DNA of 64,000 bases. It comes from Clostridia bacterium. Lineage in GTDB: Bacteria; Bacillota; Clostridia; Christensenellales; Aristaeellaceae. The stretch spans positions 1-64,000 of the forward strand of contig JAFWQA010000009.1 in NCBI GenBank assembly GCA_017509255.1. Reading direction: 5' to 3'. Positions 6,755 to 15,607 of this stretch are shown one piece after another. A program made the position numbers and the translations under genes. Below the pieces are notes generated by a model that worked only from the letters and a program-made list of their open reading frames with translations, was not told the DNA's origin and made no database searches. Position 1 is the first letter of the stretch; each line of letters begins with the position of its first letter.

Positions 6755-9700
6755 ATGGACCGGCAAAGAAGACAGGAAAACCCGCAGGGACGGCGCACGG
6801 CTTCCCGCGCGGCGAAAACGCGCCGCTGGAGAAAGAGCCTGAACTTCCTGATCATGGGCGCGTTCATTTTCGTGATCGCGGTGATCGTTCTGGCGACCCC
6901 GAAGGAGCCGCTGGGCCACGCGACCTACACCAACGAGACCGCATCCGGCCTGACCGGGACGGGCACCCGCCTGGCAGACGCCTACAAGGGGCTGGTGATC
7001 AGCGAGATCATGAGCGCCAACGGCGCCGCCGTGACCGACGAGAACGGCAAATACAGCGACTGGCTGGAGATCTGGAACAGCTCGGAGAACGACATGCGCC
7101 TGGACGGCGTGGGCCTGAGCGACCGCAGCGACCGAATCCGCTTCCTTTTCCCGGACATCACGCTGCGCGCGAACGGGCGCATCCTGGTTTTCTGCACCAA
7201 CACGAACAAGAATACCCCCGGCGAAGCCTTTCACGCCAAGCTGAAGCTGAGCAGCGTGGGGGAGACCGTATATCTGTTTGACCCGAACGCCTATCTGATC
7301 GACAGCTGCAAATATCCCATCCTGAGCACGGATGAGAGCTATGCCCTGACGGACGAGGGATATCAGATCGTGCCGTGGTTCAGCCCCGGCTTCCCGAACA
7401 CGGAGGAGGGCCACCGTGCTTACCGCGAGAGCGTGATGGTGACCAACGGCTCCATCGTGATCAACGAGGTGATGGCCGACCCGCTGACCGGCCTGCGCGA
7501 CGCCGACGACGAGCTGAGCGACTGGATCGAGCTGTACAACACGACCGGCAGCAACATCCTCCTGGACAACTACGCCCTAAGCGACAACGAGGGCAAGCCC
7601 CTGAAGTGGCGCTTCCCGAAGGGCGACATGATCCCGGCGCACGGCTATTACCTGGTGTTCTGCTCCGGCAAGGACAGGGTGGACACCGCGAGCAAGGTGC
7701 CGCATACCAATTTCCGTCTGAGCGCGGAAGCGGAAACGATCATCCTGGCGGACAGCAGCGGACGCGTGGTGGACCGCGTGATGATCGACAACCTGCCCGA
7801 GGACTGCAGCTTCGGCCGGAACGAGAACGGAGCGCTGCAGGTATTCCAGACGGCGACGCCCCTGATGCCGAACAACGAGAGCGGCTTCCGGCAGATGGAC
7901 CAGCAGCTGATGGCGCTGAACCGCACCGGCGTGTATATCAGCGAGGTGCTGGCCAGCAACGACTCCATCGTCACCTTTCCGAATGCCGGCTTTACCGACT
8001 GGATCGAGCTGTACAACTCCGGCAGCGAGTCCGTGGACCTGACCGGCTACGGCCTGAGCGACCGGCTGACCCGGGGGCGGAAATGGCAGTTCCCGTACGG
8101 AACGTTCATCGCGCCCGGGGAACACAAGGTGATCCTGTGCGACGGCACCGGGACCGTGACCAACACCGGCGAGCTGCACGCAGGCATCAAGCTCAGTCGG
8201 CAGGGAGGGGAAACAGTCTGCCTGACGGACCCGGAGGGAAGGATCCTGGACAAGATGATCCTGCCGGAGCAGCGGACAAATGTTTCATACGGCCGGACGT
8301 ACGGGATGTCGGGCTTTTTTTATTATGATACGCCCACGCCCTTCCAGACGAACGGGCCGGGCTTCATCGGCTTCACTCCGACGCCCAGCTTCACCACGGA
8401 GGGCGGACTGCACTACAGCACGGTGTACACCGAGATCCGCGTGCCGGAGGGCACGCAGGTGTACTACACCACGGACGGCTCCACGCCCACCGAGGCCTCC
8501 ACGCCCTACAACGGAGAGAGGCTGGAGCTGAAATTCACCGGCGTGCTGCGGGCGAGGGCCTACGCCGCGGACGGGCGGAAGCCCAGCGAGACCGCCACGG
8601 CGACCTACCTGATCAACGTGTATCACACGCTGCCGGTGTTCAGCGTGGTGACCGACCCGGACATCCTGTGGAACGAGGAAAACGGTATGCTGGTGACGGG
8701 CAAAAACGTGGTGAAGGAGCCCGGCGTGCTGCCCTTCCAGAACACGGTGTACCGCAGAGTGAAGAACTCCGGCGTCAAATTCCCGGTGAACGTGGAAATG
8801 TACGACACGGACGGGACGAAGGTGCTGAACCAGCTGGCGGAATTCGGCCTGATGGGCGACTACAGCCTGGACATGCCGCAGAAGAGCATGAAATTCCGCG
8901 CCAAGAGCCTGTACGGAAACAAGACCTTCGCCGCGGCGCTCTTCCCGGACCGCCCGTACACCGAATACAAGAGCTTTGTGCTGCGGAACAGTGGCAACGA
9001 CTGCATGTGGACCCGCCTGCTGGACGGCTTTGAGAGCCGGCTGCTGGACTACTACGGCAGCACCGTGATCCACCAGGCCTGGCGGCCGAGCGTGGTATAC
9101 CTGAACGGCGCGTACTGGGGGCACATGAACCTGCGCGAGCGGGTGGACCGCTTCTTTGTGGCGCAGTTCGAGGGGCTGAGCCTGGATGAGGCCGACCAGA
9201 TGACGATCCTGCAGGCCAGCGGCGCCGCGAAGTACGGCAGCAACAAGGAATACAAGGCGATGATCAAGAAGATCAAGGCCGGCGACCCCGCGAAGAACCC
9301 GGCTGACCTGCAGTATATCCTGGACAACGTGGACGTGGACAACTTCCTCGAATACATGGCGCTGGAGACCTTTATGGGCAACAGCGACATCGGCAACACG
9401 CGCTACTACCGGCTGAAGAAGCCCGGCAGCAAGTGGAAATGGATCTGGTACGACGCGGACTACGGGCTGTACTTGTCCACCTTTGACAGCCCGAAGAGCT
9501 ATACCAAGAAGACCGGCATGGGCCAGCAGAAGATCGACAACACGATCTTCCTGAAGCTGCTGAGCGTGCCGGAATACAAGGCGAAATACCTGGAAAAGCT
9601 GGGGAGCATCTTCAAAAAGTTCACCACGAACAACATGCTGGAGGTGCTGGAGCCGCTGGTGGATCAGATCAAGCCGGAAATGACGCTGCACTGGGCCCGC

Positions 9701-9922
9701 TGGGGCGAGGAGAACGACCAGTTCGTGATCAGCGAGGTGCCCGTGACGATCGACGGCGCCTACCGCTACTGGGAGGCGCGCGTGAACCGCCTGCGGAACA
9801 CGCTGAAGGTGCGGCCGTACCGGCTGTGGCAGTACATCCAGCAGGGCTATGACCTGACCGACGCCCAGATGAACGAATACTTCGGGCCGCGGCCGGAGCT
9901 GCTGCCGGACGCTAAGCTGTAA
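6755..9922 (+). CDS. Membrane-anchored protein with three lamin-tail domains and a CotH kinase domain
   Basis: This is a 1055-residue surface protein. A very basic N-terminus is followed by one membrane helix (about 30-48), with the rest outside the cell. Three lamin-tail-like repeats start near residues 79, 235 and 393, each with a (V/I)-x-E-(I/V)-(M/L) start, D-W-(L/I)-E-(L/I) and L-S-D. A chitobiase/hexosaminidase C-terminal type beta domain (VYYTTDGSTPT) follows near 545-625. A CotH-type domain (about 629-960) then carries KSMKFRAKSLYG, YWGHMNLRERVD, ETFMGNSDIGN and WIWYDADYGLYL. CotH proteins are atypical secreted kinases best known from spore coats. The ATG has GGAGGGG seven bases upstream. 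It heads a run of six genes and, with the next two, forms a trio (CotH, DUF4956, VTC) that recurs in other bacteria. Confidence 0.88.
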   Translation: MDRQRRQENPQGRRTASRAAKTRRWRKSLNFLIMGAFIFVIAVIVLATPKEPLGHATYTNETASGLTGTGTRLADAYKGLVISEIMSANGAAVTDENGKYSDWLEIWNSSENDMRLDGVGLSDRSDRIRFLFPDITLRANGRILVFCTNTNKNTPGEAFHAKLKLSSVGETVYLFDPNAYLIDSCKYPILSTDESYALTDEGYQIVPWFSPGFPNTEEGHRAYRESVMVTNGSIVINEVMADPLTGLRDADDELSDWIELYNTTGSNILLDNYALSDNEGKPLKWRFPKGDMIPAHGYYLVFCSGKDRVDTASKVPHTNFRLSAEAETIILADSSGRVVDRVMIDNLPEDCSFGRNENGALQVFQTATPLMPNNESGFRQMDQQLMALNRTGVYISEVLASNDSIVTFPNAGFTDWIELYNSGSESVDLTGYGLSDRLTRGRKWQFPYGTFIAPGEHKVILCDGTGTVTNTGELHAGIKLSRQGGETVCLTDPEGRILDKMILPEQRTNVSYGRTYGMSGFFYYDTPTPFQTNGPGFIGFTPTPSFTTEGGLHYSTVYTEIRVPEGTQVYYTTDGSTPTEASTPYNGERLELKFTGVLRARAYAADGRKPSETATATYLINVYHTLPVFSVVTDPDILWNEENGMLVTGKNVVKEPGVLPFQNTVYRRVKNSGVKFPVNVEMYDTDGTKVLNQLAEFGLMGDYSLDMPQKSMKFRAKSLYGNKTFAAALFPDRPYTEYKSFVLRNSGNDCMWTRLLDGFESRLLDYYGSTVIHQAWRPSVVYLNGAYWGHMNLRERVDRFFVAQFEGLSLDEADQMTILQASGAAKYGSNKEYKAMIKKIKAGDPAKNPADLQYILDNVDVDNFLEYMALETFMGNSDIGNTRYYRLKKPGSKWKWIWYDADYGLYLSTFDSPKSYTKKTGMGQQKIDNTIFLKLLSVPEYKAKYLEKLGSIFKKFTTNNMLEVLEPLVDQIKPEMTLHWARWGEENDQFVISEVPVTIDGAYRYWEARVNRLRNTLKVRPYRLWQYIQQGYDLTDAQMNEYFGPRPELLPDAKL

Positions 9923-9958
9923 AAAATCCGAAAGAGATACAACAAGGAGGAACCGAAA

Positions 9959-10657
9959 ATGACGGAGACCACCGGCGCATCGTCCCTGCTCGGCGGAAAC
10001 GTGAGCCTGAGCGACTATTTCACCAACCAGTTTGTGACCCTGACCCCCTGGAAGATCCTGATCGGCCTGATCCTCGGGCTGGCGGTGGGCCTGGTGATCG
10101 CTTTTGTGTACAAGCGCTGCTACCGCGGCGTGCTGTACAGCCCCACCTTTGCCATGACGCTGATGATGCTGACGCTGATCACGACCCCCGTAGTCATGTG
10201 CATCAAGAGCGACATCGCTCTGAGCATGGGCATGGTCGGCGCGCTGAGCATCGTGCGTTTCCGGACCGCCGTGAAGGACCCGATGGACACGGCCTACATG
10301 TTCTGGGCGCTGACGATGGGCATCCTGCTGGGCGCGGAGCTTTTTGTCCACGCGCTGGTGGTGGTGCTGGGCATCGGCGTGATCCTTTTCCTGATGACCT
10401 TTGTGCGGCTGAAGAATCCGAACGCCTACCTGCTGGTGGTGCACTATGACGACTATGCCGAGCAGGACATCACCCAGCTGCTGCGCCGCACCGTGAAGCA
10501 GCGCAGGCTGCGCAGCAAGACCGTGACCCGCGCGGGCGCCGAGATGACCGTGGAGGTGCGGCTGGACGGCAAGCAGGACCTGGTGGCCGCCGTGCTGAAC
10601 ATCGAGGGCGTGCACGACGCCACGCTGGTAGCCTGCCAGACGGAAGCCGGCGCCTGA
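9959..10657 (+). CDS. DUF4956 family membrane protein
   Basis: This 232-residue protein starts at ATG 9959 after an AAGGAGG site. Four hydrophobic segments lie in the N-terminal two thirds (about 32-52, 62-80, 83-100 and 118-145). The conserved block MGMVGALSIVRFRTAVKDPMDTAYMFWALTMGILLGA is typical of DUF4956. A soluble cytoplasmic ferredoxin-like tail of about 80 residues ends in AAVLNIEGVHDATLV. The family has no known activity but is repeatedly found beside VTC-domain and CotH genes, as here. It probably acts at the membrane with its neighbours in making or handling a polymer; that role is inference. Confidence 0.85.
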   Translation: MTETTGASSLLGGNVSLSDYFTNQFVTLTPWKILIGLILGLAVGLVIAFVYKRCYRGVLYSPTFAMTLMMLTLITTPVVMCIKSDIALSMGMVGALSIVRFRTAVKDPMDTAYMFWALTMGILLGAELFVHALVVVLGIGVILFLMTFVRLKNPNAYLLVVHYDDYAEQDITQLLRRTVKQRRLRSKTVTRAGAEMTVEVRLDGKQDLVAAVLNIEGVHDATLVACQTEAGA

Positions 10658-10723
10658 CGGAGGGAGCCGCCCCCGGAGGGGGAACGGACCTGAAGCGAAT
10701 GAAAACGGAAAGGAGGGACGGGT

Positions 10724-11434
10724 ATGGCGCAAAGCAGTCTGCCGCTGCGGCATGAGCTGAAATTCCTGATCAACGAAATGCAGTACTACGTGCTCAGCGG
10801 CGTGCTGGATTCCGTGCTGCAACGGGATCCGAACGGGGACGAGTTCAACGAGTATCATATCCGTTCCCTGTATTTTGACACGGCGTTCAACACGGCGCTC
10901 TTTGACAAGATCGACGGCGTGCCGAACCGCGACAAGTACCGTATCCGCATCTACAACCTGAGCGACAGGGTCATCAAGATGGAATGCAAGACCAAGGTCG
11001 GGAGCCTGATCAGCAAGAGGAGCGTATCCATCCCGAGACTGCTGGCCGAGCAGCTGATCGCCGGGGACCCGGCCGGGCTGGAAACGACGGAAAGCGGACT
11101 GCTGAACGACGTGTACCGCGAGATGACCGTGAACCTGCTGCACCCGGTGGTGCTGGTGGACTACGTGCGCGAGGCCTACCTGCATCCGGCGGAGGAGGTG
11201 CGCATCACCTTTGACAAGCAGCTGCGGACCGGCCTGAGAAGCACGGACCTGTTCAACCCTTACGTGCCGACCGTGCCGCCCTTCGACAACAACGAGATCA
11301 TCCTGGAGGTCAAATACAACCGCGTACTGCCGCCCTATATCCGCGACATCCTGAACACCTACTGCCAGGGCGCCCTGAACAGCGCCGTGAGCAAGTATAC
11401 CTGGTGCCGCCGGTTCGAGGACCTGGAAGCGTAA
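10724..11434 (+). CDS. VTC-domain protein, polyphosphate polymerase-like
   Basis: This 236-residue protein lacks a signal peptide and membrane helices. VTC domains, first known from the yeast vacuolar transporter chaperone, form a tunnel lined with basic residues and can make polyphosphate from ATP. The family pattern is visible: LRHELKFLI at the start, SLYFDT, KYRIRIYN (the paired Arg), KMECKTK, and EVKYNRVLPPYIRDIL near the end. The ATG 10724 follows AAGGAGGGA. It lies between the DUF4956 gene and an AAA+ gene with only 21 bp to the latter. Bacterial members are often annotated as polyphosphate polymerase domain proteins; activity here is not proved. Confidence 0.85.
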   Translation: MAQSSLPLRHELKFLINEMQYYVLSGVLDSVLQRDPNGDEFNEYHIRSLYFDTAFNTALFDKIDGVPNRDKYRIRIYNLSDRVIKMECKTKVGSLISKRSVSIPRLLAEQLIAGDPAGLETTESGLLNDVYREMTVNLLHPVVLVDYVREAYLHPAEEVRITFDKQLRTGLRSTDLFNPYVPTVPPFDNNEIILEVKYNRVLPPYIRDILNTYCQGALNSAVSKYTWCRRFEDLEA

Positions 11435-11455
11435 AAGCGGAGGAGAGGAAGAGAC

Positions 11456-13363
11456 ATGGAAGCATTGATTCCGAAATGGCACCGGGAGCTGGAGCTTTTC
11501 AGCGCCATCAAGCCCCTGCTGATCTTTGAGGGAAACGTGCTGGATCAGTACCGCTATCCTGTGGACGGGAGCCTGAAGCAGGACTCCATCGTGCCGCTGA
11601 GCCGGTACCTGCACACCTTTTTCACGGACAACGGCTACGACCAGGTGATGTTCTACAGCAACCTGGTCGGCTTTATGAATCCCTATGACACGGCCATGAC
11701 GAGCCGCTATGCCGCCATGACCGGCACGAAGATCACCAGCGGGGCGATCCAGGCCGAGTTCAAGGGGAACGACGCCAACACCGCGCCGAACGTGATCCGC
11801 CGCGCCATGTGCCAGCGGGACTACGCCACAGTGACCGTGCTGGAGATGGCGAGCCACTACATCACCACGCCCGAGCGCATGGACCAGATGGACGTGAACA
11901 GCTTCAACATCCTGCTGCAGAGCGCGCTGAGCTCCGCCTGGGTGCGCACGCCGCACGGCAAGAAGCAGAACCTGCTGGTGCTGCTGGTGAACAAGCTGAA
12001 CGACCTGCCCGCGTGGTTCTATCTGAACACGCCGGTGTGCAAGATCCTGGAGCTGGACGCGCCGGACCGCGAGGAGCGCAAGCGCCTGATGACCGGCACG
12101 AATTTTGCCTCCTTCTTCTCCGGCACGGTATACCGCAGGGATATGCCCTACTACAACGAGCATCCGGACGAGCTGGAGCGGATCAAGGAGCGCTTCGTGG
12201 GACTGACGGAGGGCCTGACCTTTACCGAGCTGGACGAGATGCGCCTGCTGTGCAAGCAGGAGGAAACGCGGATCCGCGACCTGTGCACGGTGGTGGACCT
12301 GTACAAATACGGCATCAAGGAAAACCCGTGGAACACGCTGAGCATGGAGAGCCTGAAGACCGCGAAGCAGGACTTCGAGAAGCGGATCAAGGGCCAGGAC
12401 GCCGCGCTGGAGCGCACGCTGGACGTGGTCAAGCGCGCCGTGACCGGCATGAACGGCATCAACTCCTCCTCCACGGGCAAGCCCAAGGGCGTGCTCTTCT
12501 TTGCCGGACCGACGGGCACCGGCAAGACCGAGACCGCCAAGGCGCTGGCGGAAAAGCTGTTCGGGGACGAGCGGACCTGCGTGCGCTTCGACATGAGCGA
12601 GTACGGCCAGAGCCACAGCGACCAGAAGCTGATGGGAGCGCCTCCCGGATACGTGGGCTACGAGGCCGGCGGCCAGCTGACCAACGCCGTGAAGGAGAAC
12701 CCCTTCTGCATCCTGCTGTTTGACGAGATCGAGAAGGCCCATTCCTCCATACTGGACAAGTTCCTGCAGATCCTGGAGGACGGCCGCATGACCGACGGGC
12801 AGGGCAAGACGGTGTATTTCTCCGAAACGATCATCATCTTTACCAGCAACCTGGGCATCTATGTGAAGGATGCCTTCGGAAACCGCGAGCCGAACGTGAC
12901 CATGGACATGGAATACGGCGAGGTGGCCACCCGCGTGCGCAGCGCCATTGAGGACTACTTCAAGCTGGAGCTGGGCCGCCCGGAGATCCTGAACCGGATC
13001 GGCGAGAACATCGTGGTGTTCGACTACATCCGCAAGGAAGCGGCCGACCTGATCCTGAAGAGCCAGGTGAACAAGATCATCGCCAACATGCGGGAGAAGC
13101 GGGACATCAGCATCCGCATCGAGGACTACGCCTATTCCAGCCTGAAGGAGGCCGCGACCTTTGACCTGTCCAACGGCGGCCGCGGCATCGGGAACCAGGT
13201 GGAGAGCCTGCTGATCAACCCGCTGAGCCGCTGGATGTTTGACAACGGCGTGACCGAAAAGGCCCGCCTGGTGATCGAAGGATTCGAGACGTCCGCCAAC
13301 CCGCCCGCGCTGCGCTGCCGCAGGGAAGAGGACGGGGAAGCCGAGGTGAAGAAAGATGAGTGA
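11456..13363 (+). CDS. Hsp100/Clp-like AAA+ ATPase with a degenerate first domain
   Basis: This is a 635-residue cytoplasmic protein. The C-terminal half is a complete Clp/Hsp100 second-domain type AAA+ module: Walker A GPTGTGKT near 351, GAPPGYVGYEAGGQLT (pore-loop region), Walker B LLFDEIEK near 420, sensor IIIFTSNLG near 460, RPEILNRIGENIVVF with the arginine finger near 508, then a D2-small domain. The first 310 residues look like an AAA-type fold without Walker motifs and contain no Clp N-domain or ClpP-docking loop that I can recognise. Its place right after the VTC gene, and an 8-bp overlap with the next gene, suggest it works with this cluster rather than in general protein quality control. 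Confidence 0.85.
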   Translation: MEALIPKWHRELELFSAIKPLLIFEGNVLDQYRYPVDGSLKQDSIVPLSRYLHTFFTDNGYDQVMFYSNLVGFMNPYDTAMTSRYAAMTGTKITSGAIQAEFKGNDANTAPNVIRRAMCQRDYATVTVLEMASHYITTPERMDQMDVNSFNILLQSALSSAWVRTPHGKKQNLLVLLVNKLNDLPAWFYLNTPVCKILELDAPDREERKRLMTGTNFASFFSGTVYRRDMPYYNEHPDELERIKERFVGLTEGLTFTELDEMRLLCKQEETRIRDLCTVVDLYKYGIKENPWNTLSMESLKTAKQDFEKRIKGQDAALERTLDVVKRAVTGMNGINSSSTGKPKGVLFFAGPTGTGKTETAKALAEKLFGDERTCVRFDMSEYGQSHSDQKLMGAPPGYVGYEAGGQLTNAVKENPFCILLFDEIEKAHSSILDKFLQILEDGRMTDGQGKTVYFSETIIIFTSNLGIYVKDAFGNREPNVTMDMEYGEVATRVRSAIEDYFKLELGRPEILNRIGENIVVFDYIRKEAADLILKSQVNKIIANMREKRDISIRIEDYAYSSLKEAATFDLSNGGRGIGNQVESLLINPLSRWMFDNGVTEKARLVIEGFETSANPPALRCRREEDGEAEVKKDE

Positions 13364-14114
13364 TATCAAAAATCCCGCGGGAGCCAATGAGAGCGAGATC
13401 GCCAGGAGACTGAGGGAGATCGTGCCGGACCTGTGGAGCGGCCTGGGCGCCGGGATCCCGCTGTTCGCCGGCGAGCAGGAGGAGGACGGGGACGAGGACG
13501 CCTATGTGGCCTCCCAGACGCGGCCGGCCGCAGCAGCCGCACCCGCCGCTGCCGCCGCGGCTCCGAGGGCCGCGGAAAAGAAGCCCGAAAAGACGGCCGA
13601 GAAGAAAAAGCCGGCTTTGGACAGCCTGTGGAAGGCCGCGGACGAGACCGTGGACTGGACGGACGCGCTGGGCCACGAGCGCCCGACGGACGGACTGACC
13701 GGGCAGAAGCTGTGGAGCTTTTATCACAGCATGGCGGAGCAGGTGCTTGCCGGGGACGTGAGCGCCTATGTGAAGGTGCTGACCGAAACGAACCCGCTGG
13801 GGGACCTGACCGACTTTGTGAGCGGCATGGTGATCCGCACGCCGGACAGCGACCGGCTGGAATGCGAATTCGAGTGCCGGGAAGAGTGGCTGAAGGAGGA
13901 CGCCCGGAGGTATCTGGGCGGCATGAGCCTGCGCGTGGCGCGGGACCTTTTCGCCGCGCTGCCCGTGAGCGAGGTGACCGTGCGCGGAACGCGGAACGGC
14001 GGGACGAACCTGGACGTGACCTACAGGAGGGAGCAGCTGCTGAAGCGGAACTTCTCCTTCCTGGATCCCGCCGGCTTCGCGGAGAAATGCGGCGGCAGGA
14101 TCGAAACAGACTGA
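13356..14114 (+). CDS. Unrecognised protein coupled to the AAA+ ATPase
   Basis: I do not recognise a family for this 252-residue protein. An acidic N-terminal segment (about 37-52) leads into an Ala/Pro-rich and then Lys/Glu-rich linker (about 55-90). A folded C-terminal region begins near WKAADETVDWTDALG. It has no signal peptide or membrane helix. The ATG overlaps the end of the AAA+ gene by eight bases, so translation is probably coupled. It could be a substrate adaptor or partner of the ATPase; this is inference from gene order only. Confidence 0.8.
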   Translation: MSDIKNPAGANESEIARRLREIVPDLWSGLGAGIPLFAGEQEEDGDEDAYVASQTRPAAAAAPAAAAAAPRAAEKKPEKTAEKKKPALDSLWKAADETVDWTDALGHERPTDGLTGQKLWSFYHSMAEQVLAGDVSAYVKVLTETNPLGDLTDFVSGMVIRTPDSDRLECEFECREEWLKEDARRYLGGMSLRVARDLFAALPVSEVTVRGTRNGGTNLDVTYRREQLLKRNFSFLDPAGFAEKCGGRIETD

Positions 14115-14143
14115 GCAGCGGGGACGCCCGGAGGGAAGCAGAC

Positions 14144-15337
14144 ATGACGCATCGGAGGATCCTGATGACAACAGCGGCAGCAGTTTTGCTGCTGCTTCTT
14201 TCCGTATGCTGCGCCGCGGCGGAAACGGCGGAGGAGATCACCGCCGGCTGCAGCTTCACGAACAACGGAAAGACCAAGGACTGCAGCACGCTGACGGACG
14301 GGGACTACTCGACCTATCTGCCCTTTAAGGAAAAGAAGGGCGAGCTGCTGATCAAAACCGGGGAGCCGGCCGCGGGACTGTATGTGAAGCTGTACAACAA
14401 CGACAATAAGCCGCTGAGCTACGAGGTGCAGGTGCCCGGGGAGAACGGGGAATGGGTGACCGCCGCGCAGGGCGGCGCGCTGCTGGTGCACTGGCACGCG
14501 CTGGAGAACCCCGTGACGGAAATGAAGATCGTGTGCACGAGCAAGGAGCGGCTGCGCATCGCTGAGCTGAAGGTATACGGCCCGGGGGACAAGCCCGCGG
14601 AGGTGCAGGTGTGGACCGAGCTGGAAAAGTGCGACCTGATGCTGCTGAGCACGCATCCGGACGACGAGCTGCTCTGGTTCGGCGGGCTGCTGCCGACCTA
14701 TGCCGGAGACCGGGGGCTGCGCGTGCAGCTGACCGTGATGGTGCCCACCGGGACGCTGCGGAGGCTGGAGCTGCTGGACGCCATATGGCACTGCGGGGTG
14801 ACCGCCTATCCGGACTTCCTGTTCTTTGTGGACAACCGGGGGAAATCCGTGGCGAACCAGTATGAACGCTGGAGGGGAAAGAGCCGGGTGATCGGCCGGG
14901 TGGTGGAGAGCATACGGCACCATCAGCCGGAGGTGATCGTGACCCACGGGGAGAAGGGCGAATACGGCCACATGGCCCACAGGACCACGGCGGACGCGGC
15001 GAAGAACGCGGTGAAGGTGTGCGGGAACGCCGCCAAATACAAGGAATCCGCCAAGAAATACGGCGCGTGGCAGGTGAAGAAGCTCTACCTGCACGAGTAC
15101 GCGAAGAACCCGGTGATCTGCGACTGGGACGCGCCGCTGAAGGCCTTCGGCGGGAAGACGGGCTTTGACGTGGCGGAGGAGGCCTTCCGCTTCCACGCCA
15201 GCCAGGTGAAAAGAGACTGGGAGTTTTCCCGGCGCGGGGAGCACGACAACGCCGCGTTCGGCCTGTATTACTCTGAGGTCGGCACGGACACCGGGACCGG
15301 GGACCTGATGGAGCACATTGAGACCGCGGAGCCCTGA
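14144..15337 (+). CDS. Exported PIG-L family deacetylase
   Basis: This 397-residue protein should be a zinc-dependent N-acetyl-sugar deacetylase acting outside the cytoplasm. A signal peptide (residues 1-26, ending in CCAAAE) is followed by a beta-rich discoidin-like domain of about 125 residues. The PIG-L/LmbE domain starts near 160 with the metal motif STHPDDE near 170 and continues with VTHGEKGEYGHMAHR, whose His residues complete the site. The ATG at 14144 has GGAGGG upstream. Although the frame is open back to 13433, the upstream part overlaps the previous gene and lacks a start signal. It is the last gene before a strong terminator and probably modifies a surface glycan. Confidence 0.88.
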   Translation: MTHRRILMTTAAAVLLLLLSVCCAAAETAEEITAGCSFTNNGKTKDCSTLTDGDYSTYLPFKEKKGELLIKTGEPAAGLYVKLYNNDNKPLSYEVQVPGENGEWVTAAQGGALLVHWHALENPVTEMKIVCTSKERLRIAELKVYGPGDKPAEVQVWTELEKCDLMLLSTHPDDELLWFGGLLPTYAGDRGLRVQLTVMVPTGTLRRLELLDAIWHCGVTAYPDFLFFVDNRGKSVANQYERWRGKSRVIGRVVESIRHHQPEVIVTHGEKGEYGHMAHRTTADAAKNAVKVCGNAAKYKESAKKYGAWQVKKLYLHEYAKNPVICDWDAPLKAFGGKTGFDVAEEAFRFHASQVKRDWEFSRRGEHDNAAFGLYYSEVGTDTGTGDLMEHIETAEP

Positions 15338-15379
15338 ACGGATACCGGTTTTTTTCAGAACGGGCATCGGAACGCGCAA

Positions 15380-15420
15380 CAGAACATATTTCAGAACAAA
15401 TTTCAGAACAAATTTCAGAA
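15380..15420. repeat. Three-and-a-half 12-bp direct repeats
   Basis: CAGAACATATTT, CAGAACAAATTT, CAGAACAAATTT and a partial CAGAA lie head to tail between the PIG-L stop and the terminator. No function is evident; slippage-generated spacer is the simplest view. Confidence 0.7.
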
Positions 15421-15424
15421 GAAA

Positions 15425-15455
15425 CGGCTGCCGGATCTCCGGCGGCTGTTTTTTT
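15425..15455 (+). terminator. Intrinsic terminator of the CotH-VTC cluster
   Basis: GGCTGCCGG (15426-15434) pairs with CCGGCGGCT (15439-15447) with G-T wobbles, tetraloop ATCT, followed after one base by TTTTTTT at 15449-15455. Confidence 0.85.
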
Positions 15456-15515
15456 GCTGTTTCTTTGTTAAAAAATATATTAACTTAATGGGAATGAGAT
15501 TGAACTGCCAGTTAA

Positions 15516-15542
15516 TTTACGAAATGGTGGGATTGTGATAAT
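15516..15542 (+). promoter_or_regulatory. Extended -10 promoter of the sugar ABC importer
   Basis: An AT-rich stretch holds TGTGATAAT (15534-15542), an extended -10 element, with a weak -35 TTTACG 15 bases upstream. The same TGTGATAAT precedes the tRNA-Thr gene. No operator palindrome is evident. Confidence 0.5.
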
Positions 15543-15607
15543 ATTTACACATCAAACCGGAGCAGCTCGAGAGTTCCGGCAAACAAAAGCAAAGGAGAGT
15601 AAAACCA

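Noticed and set aside
6642-6842. Small open frame after the SNF2 gene
   Set aside because: Overlaps the helicase end, the promoter and the CotH start, with no ribosome binding site or family pattern.
3410-7414. Long minus-strand open frame opposite the SNF2 gene
   Set aside because: Antisense to intact helicase motifs; composition is that of a shadow frame.
8285-13387. Very long open frame on the minus strand (about 1700 codons) opposite the CotH-VTC cluster
   Set aside because: It is antisense to five clearly recognisable genes, has no family motif and a His/Ala/Gln/Val-rich composition expected from a GC-rich shadow frame.
13433-14143. Upstream extension of the PIG-L gene
   Set aside because: It overlaps the previous gene in another frame; the signal peptide and ribosome binding site place the start at 14144.
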